Positions 44,394 through 55,489 of a stretch of 64,000 nt of DNA are shown in pieces; position 1 is the stretch's first letter; each line of letters opens with the position of its first letter. Below the pieces are notes generated by a model. The model saw only the letters and a list, made by a program, of their open reading frames with translations. It had not been told where the DNA came from and searched no databases. The translations under genes were made by a program, and so were the position numbers. This DNA is from Rhexocercosporidium sp. MPI-PUGE-AT-0058 (Eukaryota; Ascomycota; Leotiomycetes; Helotiales): contig JAGTJL010000004.1 of assembly GCA_020746875.1 (NCBI GenBank), positions 806,001 through 870,000 on the forward strand, written 5' to 3'.

Positions 44394-45592
44394 ATGTCAC
44401 CTAGAAGGTCAACACGTCTTAGTGCAGCTTCACTAGAGGTGAAAACAAATGAAGTCCAGGCGAGGTCCTTCGCACCAAAAATGGCCAACTTCTCAAAGAA
44501 ACGAAAGAATCCTGCCTCGGAGGCAGTACCCTCACCGAATGATGATGTTGAATCTCCATCAACGCCCAAGAAGAAACGAGCAACAAAGTCAATTCCTCCC
44601 GTAACTCCAACTCCGTCAGCAATAGGATTGATGGCCGCACCAGCGGGGTTTGGAGATATGGGTCCTCCCATCAACCGCCTTGCACTGCCGAATGGGACCA
44701 ATGCCACACTGATCACGCCTGAGACTCACCGAGTCGTTGCCAATAAGCCTCTTGATCAGGCGTCTCCGTCAAAAGTATCTAAGGTCAAGACCACGAGTGG
44801 AAACATTCTCGAGGAGGCGGTTGCGCACCTGATAAAAGTTGAGCCAAAGTTGAAGCCAGTAATCGAAAGGCACCCGTGTCACATGTTCTCTCCAGAAGGT
44901 CTAGCGGAGGAAATCGATCCGTTCATGAGCTTGACCAGCGGTATAATCTCTCAGCAGGTAAGCAAGGACGTTCGCCACAGAGGGACAGATGTTCACTCAA
45001 CTTAGGTCTCTGGAGCTGCGGCGAAAAGCATCAAAGCCAAATTTGTTGCACTGTTTAATGCCGACCAGCCAGATGTTGCCCTACACAAGTTCCCAACTCC
45101 ATCTCAAGTATGCTCGAGCAAGATTGAGATTCTTCGAACAGCAGGTCTTTCGCAACGCAAAGCCGAATATGTCCTCGGTCTCGCCGAGAAGTTTCACAAA
45201 GGCGAGCTCACGACCTCGATGTTATTCACAGCGACGTATGAGGAGGTTCTGGAAGAGCTAATCAAAGTCCGCGGACTCGGGAAGTGGAGTGTGGAGATGT
45301 TTGCGTGTTTTGGACTCAAGCGCATGGACGTTTTCTCCACTGGGGATCTTGGAGTACAAAGAGGCATGGCGGTTCTGGCAGGAAGGAATGTGAGCAAGTT
45401 GAAGACTAGCAAGGGAGGCAAATGGAAGTATATGAGTGAAAAAGAAATGGAGGAGATGGCAGAAAAATTCAGACCATATAGGTAAGTTTCCAGCGGTCAT
45501 GGAATTCAATGCTAACTCGAAGCTTTAGGAGTCTATTGATGTATTATTCATGGAGGGTGGAAGATGTTGATATCAGCTCTTTGGGCGGCTGA
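44394..45592 (+). CDS. MAG1: DNA-3-methyladenine glycosylase (HhH-GPD, MAG1/AlkA type)
   Basis: Three exons (44394-44957, 45006-45481, 45529-45592) give 367 aa. The N-terminal 100 residues are basic and Pro/Ser-rich (SKKRKNPASEAV, TPKKKRATKS), with nuclear-localisation character. The glycosylase fold starts at HLIKVEPKLKPVIERH. PFMSLTSGIISQQ joins across intron 1 to VSGAAAKSIKAKF. The helix-hairpin-helix is LIKVRGLGKWSVEMFACF, and the catalytic Asp follows in MDVFSTGDLGVQRG. The last exon supplies YYSWRVEDVD. It removes alkylated bases in base-excision repair. It is the only apparently intact gene between two decayed stretches. Confidence 0.92.
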
Positions 45593-46689
45593 GCTCTGAC
45601 CTGATCCTTCAGTAGTCAGATAGGCGTTTACTGTACGATATAGGGTCCAAATACATGATGAGACAGCAACCAATTTGATCTTTTCCCCCTAATATATTCG
45701 ACCGCTAGCCTGTCTTTCTTGATCTTGCGAATTCTGTGGGTTCTGAAGTCAAGGTCTTGAGTTGTTCAAGGTTGCCCTGGCACAATCCGTTCCTCGTTAA
45801 AGTCGTCAAACAATTATGGCCCGAAACAAAACAGAAGTCTGCTATTTGGTTATCGCCATTGAGTCAGGTATCATCCAACCTCTGTGTTTCAGTACAGTCC
45901 ATAAGTAGACATAGCCAGGCACAAAATTGTTGTTTAGGTGACTTTAGTAAAGCTACGCCTCTCCACAATGTCTGTTCTTACAGTTGAGCGTGAACGTTAC
46001 ACAAGGCTGTAGTCTATAGCCTTCGGTGAGCGCAGAAGTTGATTTAAGCGCTTGAAATCAACGCCTGTCTTGTCTTCATGCGAGTCGTCGCTCTCGATGG
46101 CGTAAATCTCAGACAGCACACCAGCTGATTTACCAAAGACTCGATGACTTGATCAGGCTGCCACAAAGTTCCTGATTGCACATTATTATGCTCTCGGAGG
46201 TTGTTCCGCGTATAAACATGGGTGTGGGCCCAGTACCTATTGTTTTGCTCGCGGACAGTCTTCGAGTACCCGCAAGCGATGAATAATTCTAATGCTCAAT
46301 CCCCCGCACAGAATTCTTTGTCTCGTGACATTTGATATGGGGCCTATCTCCACAATCAGCAACCTTCTCCTCAAAGTAGCGAGCTGCTAAAGCCGTGCCA
46401 TGTTCTGGAAGGATAGCTTCACTAGAGATGACTCAGATGGTTTTAGAAAACTTAACTGTGGTTGACGAACTACATGACAACAACCACCTGGCCGAGATTG
46501 CTTTGGTGTGGAAGGGCCAGACTGCCATTATTGACTCTACGAGTGGGGTCAAGAAGTAGGCAATAAAGCCCTCGAATTTATAGACAAGACACTGTACGCC
46601 GAGCAAAAGACCATCCCTTGTCGCCAAATCAAAGCTGACATGCCGAAAAAGAACTTCTCCTACGACATCACTTCAAGACCGCCGCGAGT
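45593..46689. other. Gene-poor interval, probably decayed DNA
   Basis: No intact gene. On the plus strand around 46430-46560 there is weakly coding-like sequence interrupted by stops, which may be the upstream part of the following relic. Confidence 0.4.
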
Positions 46690-47525
46690 TTCTCAAAATA
46701 TGGCGTATTACAGGCAATGCCTTAGTAGCTGACAGGTCAACTAAGTTGCTGCCTATCGCGGTTGCAGAAGGCTTCTTCATCAGCTCTATTACCGTCGTAT
46801 ACGGGCGGACGTGAAAGAGTGCCACTGGCACCAATCCTCAAACTTGCATCAGAATCGAAGCATTCAGCGTAGCTTTCTCCGCTCTCTACTTCTGGATCGT
46901 CCTAGCTGTGTTCCTATCTTCCATCGTCGTTGTGTCGCAAACTGAGAATTCCTTACCTAGGATTTTGACGAGGTTCAGAGACGATGAAAAGAATAACTTT
47001 GAGGATGGGACGTGCAATTACCAACTGAAGCGGTGGTAAAAGGAGTACACCAGTGAGAGAAAAAAGTGGTGGTATCTACTCCTGGGCACTAGCTGAGGCG
47101 CAAGAGATGGTGAAAGCAAATGTTCGCACCGCTGCATATCGAAGAGAGTTCTCGACTCGCTGGGAAAGAGTCATGTATAAAACTTCAAGCGCTTTGTTAC
47201 TTCGGCTAGAATTTCTCTCTCTATCTTTCTTCGCTGTTACCTACAGCACTTTCAGTGGCTTCTGATCTCATACTTGGTGCCACAGGGTGGCTTTGAGTGC
47301 TGTTATATCAGGAAATTCCTACTTTATTTTACATGGATCGTCAACGCTGCCCTCAATTTTGTCCCGTTCGGTATGCATCAAGACGCCGTTTACTTTAACT
47401 TCATCCTCGTCAAAGATACTATTGCACCAGCCGCCACGGTCAAGAGGCGATGTATTCGAGCACTCTGGGGCCTACAGGTTGATTATGAGTTGCGTGCTGC
47501 ACTTCCAGCAGGCTGGATCTAGTTG
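46690..47525 (+). pseudogene. Relic of a fungal multi-pass membrane protein
   Basis: On the plus strand, one frame reads LLPIAVAEGFFISSITVVYG, then a TGA at 46812-46814, then ATGTNPQTCIRIEAFSVAFS and ALYFWIVLAVFLSSIVVVSQ followed by TENSLPRILTRFRDD, ending at a TAA at 47036. GGIYSW and, in another frame after 47280, PQGGFECCYIRKFLLYFTW follow. The phrase SALYFWI...VSQTE...PRIL is characteristic of a large fungal family of hypothetical membrane proteins. There are several stops and at least one frame change, so this is a pseudogene. The original function is unknown. Confidence 0.65.
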
Positions 47526-49690
47526 AGCTTGTCTGCCAATTTCAGTTTTTCAGTTGGTTCTCCAACGTTCAGTATTAATAGTCTATATTATATTGCAGGT
47601 AGTCTTTGTCAAAGTGCGATTTTCGACTTTTCAGATTCATCATACCTAAAGTAGAATTAGTTAGACTCGAATTGACTTGAATTGGCGATAGCCGGCTCGC
47701 AGATTTCCGTTACCTACTCATGGTATGATTCCTATCGAAAATCCTAGGATGAGGGTCATGATCTTGACTGCTAGTGGTTCTATGTCCAACTCTTCGATCT
47801 GGCCGAGCTGCCGGAGAATTCCCACCCCTGAATTGAAGCGTGGCTGGATTACCAAACAGTCTGGATTTATCACATGCTCCTTCAGCCAGCAGCTACTCGA
47901 TAGTGTGAAACAGGTGGCTAGTCCTAGCTATTCAACTAACCACCACCTGTTTGCATGATTGGGTATTAAAGCTAAGTAAAAATCAAGTTCGTGTAAACAA
48001 CAGAAGAACAGATCAATATTGTGGCGCTTCCCCCAAAAAAGATCCAGGTCGCAAGCGAAACCTAGATGTGCCACCACGATCTTTATGCACAGATCCGAGA
48101 TGCAACTACATAAATTTAGCACTTGTCTTCACTACCCCGATTACGACATCCTTAGCGTAACTGCGAGAAATTATCTCTGTGCTCGAGACTTATTTTTCAG
48201 AGACATCTGGTTTTGGCGTTGCACCCATGTGAGGGTGTCTAGAAGGTCGTGGGCGAGTCGAACATTTTTCGTCGCCAAAACCCCGAGGCAATCTATATCC
48301 CCAGCTTCCTGCCAGCAAGGGACGGTCAACAAGGTCTTTCTTGTTTGCCGTTGATATGAGATGAGCCGCTACAATATCCCCCCTTGCCCTTGAAAAGTTT
48401 GGGAGGGTTGGAAAGGTTGGTTTTATGACGTCTGATGATCGCAATTCGTGAGAAATGGCTTGGACGTTTGTGGCACGGGCAGCTAGGGATCCGGCCATCT
48501 ACGGAAGCTAGATGTAATGGAGGACAAACTCTATCACGATCTTTGTCAAGACTCTTGGTTCCCCAGACAAGGAAATCAAGTTGTGTCTGTCGATCGTGAT
48601 AGGGGCAGAAGCATTGGAGGCGTTCTTCCAGTCCCACAATCAGAAGGCAATTTCGAATCCAGACCGCCATGCCTTGCTCGCCCACGGTGATTGGAGTCCG
48701 TCCCCAGCTTCAGATCCCGGAATCGAAGGTGTGGAGGTATCCTGGCGGCTGAAAAGCAGAGTTTCCCTGGAGTTGTGCATGGTTGTGCAAGTGTTGAAGC
48801 TTCGCGGCCAATGGTGATAGCTCCAGCCCGTCCCAGCCCCTTTTGCGCTTAGTCGGCCGATAGAATGACCTGCTTGCTCCTGGGCACACTTCCCGCCAGC
48901 GCTTTTTCGGAATAGCATCATCGGCATGGCGCTGAATGAAGAATGAAACGACGGCAAAGAAGTGGAGGAGATATGGGAGAGTTCAAGGTTGTCAAGCCGA
49001 ACTCTGTTGTGTGGGTTACACCCAGATAGGACCACGGCCAGATGCGTGCAAGCGCAAGCTGATCGTCCAGAACTCCATCTTGATCTCCAACCTCGTTTCT
49101 TGTCCCTCCCGCTTCCTTTGCTCGTCCTCCTCACTCCACACTCTTCTCTCCGACCTCCTCCTCTATCCCCTCCCCCAATCCGCATTTCTCTGCAGATATA
49201 CTTGTGCCGCGCGTGTTTTATTCCTTGGAAGAACCACAAAAGTCAACCTTGCATCCGATTTCCGACTGTCTCTTTGTTGCATTTCCCTTCGCCTGTCCTC
49301 TCCAGTTGCCGGATCCTCAAATTATCGATCGGTCTCTCCTGCCTCCACCACCCCGCGAACATCAGGACTTGCGCATTGTCGACGACTTAACTGTCTTCGG
49401 CTTGCATTTTCACTTTGTCTCCATGCTGCCCAAGTTATAATATTAATCTCGCAATCAAGAGTCTGGTACTCGGCGTCTCGGAAGTTCAACTCCATCCCAT
49501 AGTTCTATCTGTACGATTTTGGAACGAGTCCGATTCACTGAGCAGCCCGAACTCAATTGACGAGCTTCTGACTCTTATATCGACCTGTAATATTCACCAC
49601 TGGCTATTCTATGAAGGTCGTCAAGCTGTAATTTCTACACCTATTACTTTTTGGATACCCATCTCTGGGATACTTTTGGTCTACTTCGCC
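47526..49690. other. 2.2-kb gene-poor region and upstream region of the protease gene
   Basis: No supported gene. An inverted repeat is at 47908-47952. From 49060 to 49400 the plus strand is C/T-rich. The protease frame is open upstream of its ATG to 49415, but that part shows no secretory start and is treated as 5' UTR. Confidence 0.5.
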
Positions 49691-51505
49691 ATGTTGGTTA
49701 CCAGAGCTTTTGCTACGGCCGTTGCCTTGGCATCTACAGCCACGGCTTTCTTCCCCTGGTTCCCGGATTATCTTTGTGTTGAGGAGCATACTTGTGTTGC
49801 AGAGCGTGCCGTGGAAGACCGTGGACTCGTAGCAGCAACACTCAAATTGGTCCAACGCATACCGAAGGTAGCTTTCCTTGGCAGCTTTATTAAAATCAAT
49901 ACTGACATCTTTGGAAAGAATGACCTACCTCACGATGTACAAATACAACGACTTGCACAACGATTAACGAGAAAATACCAACGCGGTACTCCGGTTCAGC
50001 CTGTCGAAATTCATGAGCGCGATGGAGTTGCGAAAAGGACCAACACGTACAATATCATGCCGGCCTCTACTCCTACCCAGACAATGAGCGCTCCCATTGA
50101 TCAGGATGGTACCGATTTTTCTTACTTCACTGAGGTTACATTAGGCTCAAGCAAAACCTTGATTTATATGCTTCTCGATACTGGAGCAGCGACAACTTGG
50201 GTGATGGGAAAGTCATGTACTTCGGGTCCTTGCAAAGTTCACAACACGTTCGATCCATCTACCTCGACTTCATTCAAGGACATGAGCAAGACATTCAATA
50301 TCTCCTATGGGTCAGGACAGGTGGGTGGAAAATTGGGAACGGACACAATTTCTCTGGCTGGCATGAGCTTTGCCATGACTCTGGGAATTGCCGAGATGAC
50401 ATCTGATGACTTCAACTCTTTCCCGATTGATGGTATCCTTGGCCTGTCACAATCGAAAGGCGACTATCCCATCTTCCTTGAGACCCTGGTTGAATCGAAG
50501 ACCTTGAAATCAAATATCTTTGGAGTCAGTCTCAACCGAGCTACGGACGGAACTAACACCGGGGAGATCAACTTTGGGGAACCGAACACATCCAAGTACA
50601 GCGGCAGTCTGAACTACAACGATGTGTCGAAAGACGCCGGTGGAGATTGGGCCATTCCAATGGATAATGTTGGGGTAGGAACTACACAGGCGAACGTCAA
50701 GGGTAAGCTTGCTTTTGTTGATACAGGAACCTCGTTCATCTTCTGTCCACCCGAAGATGCGAAGCTTCTTTATGCCTTGGTTCCCGAAGCCAAGTCAACA
50801 AATAATATAACATACACTGTTCCATGCACGACCACCACTTCATTGACGTTCACATTTGGATCGATCACATATGATGTCGCATCCAAGGACTGGGTGTCGC
50901 CTATGGCCAACGGAGTTTGCACTGGCAACATTTACGGCCAAGCAGTGACACCTGGGAACTGGCTCTTGGGAGACACATTTTTGAAGAATGTGTACAGTGT
51001 TTTTGACGCTGACAAAGATCGAATTGGTAAGATCAAGGCGATTATACAGTCCTATAAATTATACACTAACATGCACACAGGATTTGCCCAGAAGAACGTG
51101 GTAGCAGGCACGGTGTCCTCCACATCAACGCTATCTATTTCTTCCGCTGCTTCTACTGGTATGGCAACTTCCCCCACCGGACCTGGAAGCACAACCGCCA
51201 CCCTGACTTCTTCTTCTAACGGAAATCCTGTAGGAACCACTTCGTCTTCCGGTACTGAATCTTCCACTGCAGGTACCTCTGCTTCGACAACAAATCCTGG
51301 CTCTTCGAGTGCCAGCTCTAGTGTTGCACCTGCACTTTCTCCAGGACTCAATGGCCATGAGACTTCTGGTTCTGATCCCGCTTCTGCCCAAACTCAATCG
51401 TCGACGACCTCTGCAACTCCGACTCCCAAATCCGATGCCAGACAGTTGCTTTCGACCCTTCTGCCAGCTACATTCGCCTTTGTCCTCATGACTTTAATAA
51501 CCTAA
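49691..51505 (+). CDS. GPI-anchored aspartic protease (pepsin family A1, yapsin/CtsD-like)
   Basis: Two exons (49691-51026, 51081-51505) give 586 aa. The start MLVTRAFATAVALASTATAF is a signal peptide. A propeptide extends to about residue 110, with dibasic KR sites. The catalytic Asp motifs are LLDTGAATTWVMG and FVDTGTSFIFCP, with the flap in FNISYGSGQVGGKLGTD and the C-terminal GNWLLGDTFLKNVYSVFD. After the 54-nt intron (GTAAGA donor, ACTAAC branch), a Ser/Thr/Gly-rich stalk runs about 100 residues to a hydrophobic tail (LLPATFAFVLMTLIT) fitting a GPI signal. The intron has no stop and is a multiple of three, so predictors may miss it. Probably a cell-surface protease. Confidence 0.9.
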   Translation: MLVTRAFATAVALASTATAFFPWFPDYLCVEEHTCVAERAVEDRGLVAATLKLVQRIPKVAFLGSFIKINTDIFGKNDLPHDVQIQRLAQRLTRKYQRGTPVQPVEIHERDGVAKRTNTYNIMPASTPTQTMSAPIDQDGTDFSYFTEVTLGSSKTLIYMLLDTGAATTWVMGKSCTSGPCKVHNTFDPSTSTSFKDMSKTFNISYGSGQVGGKLGTDTISLAGMSFAMTLGIAEMTSDDFNSFPIDGILGLSQSKGDYPIFLETLVESKTLKSNIFGVSLNRATDGTNTGEINFGEPNTSKYSGSLNYNDVSKDAGGDWAIPMDNVGVGTTQANVKGKLAFVDTGTSFIFCPPEDAKLLYALVPEAKSTNNITYTVPCTTTTSLTFTFGSITYDVASKDWVSPMANGVCTGNIYGQAVTPGNWLLGDTFLKNVYSVFDADKDRIGKIKAIIQSYKLYTNMHTGFAQKNVVAGTVSSTSTLSISSAASTGMATSPTGPGSTTATLTSSSNGNPVGTTSSSGTESSTAGTSASTTNPGSSSASSSVAPALSPGLNGHETSGSDPASAQTQSSTTSATPTPKSDARQLLSTLLPATFAFVLMTLIT

Positions 51506-52140
51506 TCGCACTTGGTTACGGTAACCATCTTCCGCAGCCCAAGCGGCCTTTTTCACGGACATCTCCTTTGGCACCCATTTACCCATCCTCGTCCCGCGCC
51601 TGAGAACATTCCGTCCACGCTCTCACACAGAGCTCTTCCGTCTTTCGTCGGTTTCACATGACGTGGCATTTGAACCAGTCATACATGCATGGAGGCACAA
51701 AAATCTGGCCCGGCCAGTGTACAAACATGTCATAGCAGAATACCTCTGGGTGTTTACCCAATTTTGTAATTATTAGCGCAGCATTTGCTTGAGCGAGCAT
51801 ACTGGGAGTGGGCCAAGGGCCTGCATACCTAGCAGAACAAAGGGCAGAACGCCACAATGTACATTCTAGAGGGGTCACGTACACAATAATTGACCGTGCA
51901 TGAAGTTCTCAACTATTCCTAGTTACTTTCTCTTTCTTTTTCTGTGATCTTGATACAAAGTGACCCAAAAGTACACACGTCAATTCACAGGTGTCCCTTG
52001 CCCCTGAATTCCATGCCCAAAATAGCTTGATCAGCCCGCGAATAAGCGAGCATGGATGGATCTACAAGAATTTGGGAGACCACATCAGCTTCACTTCGTA
52101 CGCATCACCCCCACCAGGACAATGCTTCCTCGATAATAGC
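51506..52140. promoter_or_regulatory. Intergenic region between the protease and transporter genes
   Basis: 635 bp; 3' flank of the protease and promoter of the transporter. The transporter frame stays open upstream to 51991 but without an ATG before 52141. Confidence 0.45.
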
Positions 52141-53853
52141 ATGGCCAAGGCCAAAACAAATACCACCCGCAAGGATGGCGAGAATACAGCAGATCCCGCG
52201 CATGAGGAAGACCGCGGTCTACTCTCCGACAATTCCTCTGACGATGATGAAGACCTAGTCGTACACCCTGGACGTAACAGCTCCCAAGAAGCCGAACCTC
52301 GAACTCCTCGAACTCCAAACCGTGTGCGATTCGACCTGCCTCCGGCTCTAGATACAGATCTACATAGCAATGGCGCACCTCCTCCCTACAACGATTCCCC
52401 CCTCTCCGGGCGCCGCGATCCGCGCCCCCAAGCCTTTATCCCTCTGCTTACGGATATCGAAGCGCCGTCTGTCACTCTTGCAGCAAGTCCTTGGGGTGAC
52501 GACGATGTACACGAATGGGCTGAGCGGGAACGTCTGCGGCCAAAGTCTGGGCTGAGATCTGCGTTTATGAACATGGCGAACTCCATCATAGGTGCCGGAA
52601 TCATCGGGCAACCTTACGCCTTCAAACAAGCTGGGCTCCTGACGGGCGTCATATTGCTCATTGGGCTTACAATAACGGTGGATTGGACGATTCGTTTGAT
52701 TGTCATAAACAGCAAGCTGAGTGGAAGTAACAGCTTCCAAGGGACAGTGGAGCATTGCTTTGGCAAGACGGGCTTGATTGCTATTTCGGTTGCACAATGG
52801 GCGTTTGCTTTTGGAGGCATGGTGGCGTTTGGCATAATCGTGGGGGATTCAATACCGCATGTTTTGGCGGCGGTGTTTCCGGGACTGGGCGATATACCGG
52901 TGTTGGGGTTATTGACGAATAGACGGGCAGTCATTGTCATTTTCATACTGGGCATCAGCTATCCCTTGAGCTTGTATCGGGATATTGCTAAGGTGAGACG
53001 GCTTCTAACTGGGGATGAATGGCAAGCTGATGAAGACAGTTGGCAAAAGCGAGTACGCTGGCGTTAATCAGCATGGTCATCATTTTATTTACGGTTGTCA
53101 CCCAAGGTTTCATGGTGCCAAAGGAATCAAGGGGGACTTTCAGCACCCCTCTCTTGACCATCAACAGCGGGGTCTTCCAAGCAATTGGTGTCATATCTTT
53201 TGGTTTGTTGGCACTTCGCTTCACCCCCTTTCACTCGCTAATTCGTCGCAGCATTTGTCTGCCACCACAATTCCCTACTCATCTACGGATCTCTCAAGAC
53301 CCCTACAATAGACCGCTTCGCTCGTGTCACCCACTACAGCACCAGCATATCCATGGTAGCATGTCTACTGATGGCTTTAGCTGGCTTCCTAACCTTCGGC
53401 TCTCTCACCCAAGGCAACGTCCTAAATAACTTCCCCTCCGATAATATCATGGTGAACATCGCCCGCCTCTGTTTCGGGCTCAACATGCTTACAACCCTCC
53501 CCCTGGAAGCGTTTGTTTGCCGCGAAGTCATGTTCAACTACTGGTTCCCGGGTGAACCCTTCAACATGAATCTCCACCTCATATTCTCATCGTCACTTGT
53601 TATAAGTGCCATGACGCTCAGTCTTATCACTTGCGATTTAGGCGCGGTGTTTGAGTTGATTGGAGCTACAAGTGCTTGCGCACTCGCTTACATTTTACCT
53701 CCATTGTGTTACCTGAAACTCAGTACGCGGAGTTGGAAGACTGCTCCAGCTGTTGCCTGTGTGGTGTTTGGCATGGCTGTGATGTGTATATCATTGGTTC
53801 AGGCCGTCATGAAAATGATACGGAATGAAGGGGGTGTAGCTCAGTGCCAATAG
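52141..53853 (+). CDS. Amino-acid transporter, AAAP family (vacuolar AVT/SLC38 type)
   Basis: Three exons (52141-52992, 53040-53202, 53252-53853) give 538 aa. The N-terminal 135 residues are hydrophilic and acidic (GLLSDNSSDDDEDLVV). The membrane core opens with FMNMANSIIGAGIIGQPYAF, the AAAP family TM1 signature, and continues with GLLTGVILLIGLTITVDWTI, HCFGKTGLIAISVAQWAFAF and TNRRAVIVIFILGISYPLSL. Exon 2 starts LAKASTLALISMVIILF; the junction with exon 3 makes ISFAFVCHHNSLLIYGSL, a conserved TM6 motif. About 11 membrane segments are expected. Likely amino-acid export from the vacuole, as for yeast AVT5-7; the substrate is uncertain. Third codon positions alternate between C- and G-rich blocks. 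Confidence 0.92.
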
Positions 53854-54219
53854 CTAGACGGATTCAATTACAATAGAATGTAAGATACGACGACATGACT
53901 TTTCCACAACTATCCTGCTACTTCGTTCATTTCGTTCACAGCCACAGACTCACATACGCTTTCAAAAATCCACGTAGAACTTAAAAGGGTGTAAGTTTGC
54001 TGAGGCTGAGAGACCATGCAATGTGTCGGGTTGGGAATTGCATCTCTCATTGGCTGCTCAAGAAGGGGCCGGAGAGAACCCTCAATCTTAGTTGTCCCCT
54101 CAGCGATGGAGGAGACAAGCTCACTACAACATCACAAAAGCTCTCTACGGCATTACAATCATCGCTTGTCTTGCATGGCAGCAACAAATTATCGCATTCA
54201 TAAGACAAGTTCATACAAC
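53854..54219. other. Intergenic, no gene seen
   Basis: 366 bp without a supported feature. Confidence 0.45.
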
Positions 54220-54477
54220 ATGTCCACCTTACAAGGCTACGAGTATACGTATTCCCCATTGACAAGTCCCGATGAGTTTCGCCTCGTGTTTTTGAATCGC
54301 AACGGAGCGGACGCAACGGTGGAAGACATGCTCTCGATCGAATTCCTGCCAGCTAGATTCAGCCAAGCATGCACCTATACTGCTCTCTCGTACGCATGGG
54401 GCACAGATGCAAACGCGGAAGATATTCAAGTGAAGGAGGCACATCCGCGAATGCTGAGAATTAATACTAGGTGTTGA
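54220..54477 (+). pseudogene. Truncated HET-domain gene, N-terminal part
   Basis: The frame starts MSTLQGYEYTYSPLTSPDEF and runs through RLVFLNRNG, IEFLPARFSQACTYTALSYAWG. F/Y-x-ALSYxWG is the first signature of the fungal heterokaryon-incompatibility (HET) domain. Coding stops after 85 codons, just where transposon-like sequence begins, and the expected WIDxxCINQ block is absent downstream. It is a 5' remnant. Confidence 0.65.
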
Positions 54478-54499
54478 CCACCCCTATCTCACCCGTTCG

Positions 54500-54690
54500 A
54501 TAGTAGGGGAAAGCAAAATGTCCGCGGCAAGCAAAAGTATCCGCGCTCGCTTGAATACTTAAATACACAACAACTCTATAAATAGAGGAGTAAATTTAAA
54601 AATCCTTTTTTGAAATGGTTTTTATAATTACTCCATTTAATAACTAAACGGCAAATTGGCTGCTGTTTTAGAGTGGTTAACGACTACTTT
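54500..54690. mobile_element. Possible remnant of a DNA transposon end
   Basis: Two imperfect direct copies of GCAAAANTNTCCGCG lie at about 54511-54545, followed by about 130 bp of very AT-rich sequence. Subterminal short repeats with an AT-rich interior resemble ends of pogo/Tc1-mariner elements. I could not find the matching inverted end or a transposase. Confidence 0.3.
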
Positions 54691-55489
54691 CTACAGTCGA
54701 CTTGCCAAAATCTTGCGTTGCTCGAAGGCTCTTGTGTCAGATAGATCTCGCACGTGCAGGCTGTTCCTATTTAAAGACTACAGCCTTGCTGACCTGCAAC
54801 CAAGGAACGCAGCAGCTTAATGCCATCTCATTTAGTCCAACCCACTGTAAGTGCGATCACCATGCAAACACGACTGTAGGTCTGATGTATCGGATAGGAT
54901 CTTAGACCTGTCTCGCAACCTTCTCGTCCGATTCCAGTCTCAACAGGTCGTGATAGCTAAGGCATCTGCGGTCGGCTTCCTTAAAAGTGGAATCAAGTGC
55001 AGACGGCTGAAGAGCTTCTTGCGGTGTACGTGGGATATTGTACAGGTTCTTAGTAAGTTTGATCTTATTCTTGGTGCTGCTTCGAGTTATGGGGAAAGTA
55101 CTACATGTCGCTTGACCCAAAATCAACAAAGGACCAAGGTAAACAATGCGTTGGGACAATGCATATGCTGATTTCTTGTCTCGTACGACCTCAAATAAGG
55201 CCGCACATTCCGGATTGTTCATTCCAAGAGCTAATTAGTGGCTTTACAGAGCGCTATACTTCTGCTTGTGCCACCCCTACGGTGGCATTCAGTAGCCACG
55301 AACGTGAGGATAGCTCCGAGTCGTTCTGTACACCCTCCGGAAGAACATCAAACACGAATCCTTCGATTATAGGGGGATATGATACTTATGGGTACGGGGT
55401 ACCTTTCCGCAGATGAGTGATTGCGGAAGCCTAGCAAAATCGCATTGCCTTTTGCGTCTACACATCAATCACACAAATGCTCAACACAA
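54691..55489. other. Intergenic, no gene seen
   Basis: Open frames on both strands are short and featureless. The frame 55105-55416 lies just before the kinase and could hold an upstream exon, but I see no convincing junction. Confidence 0.4.
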
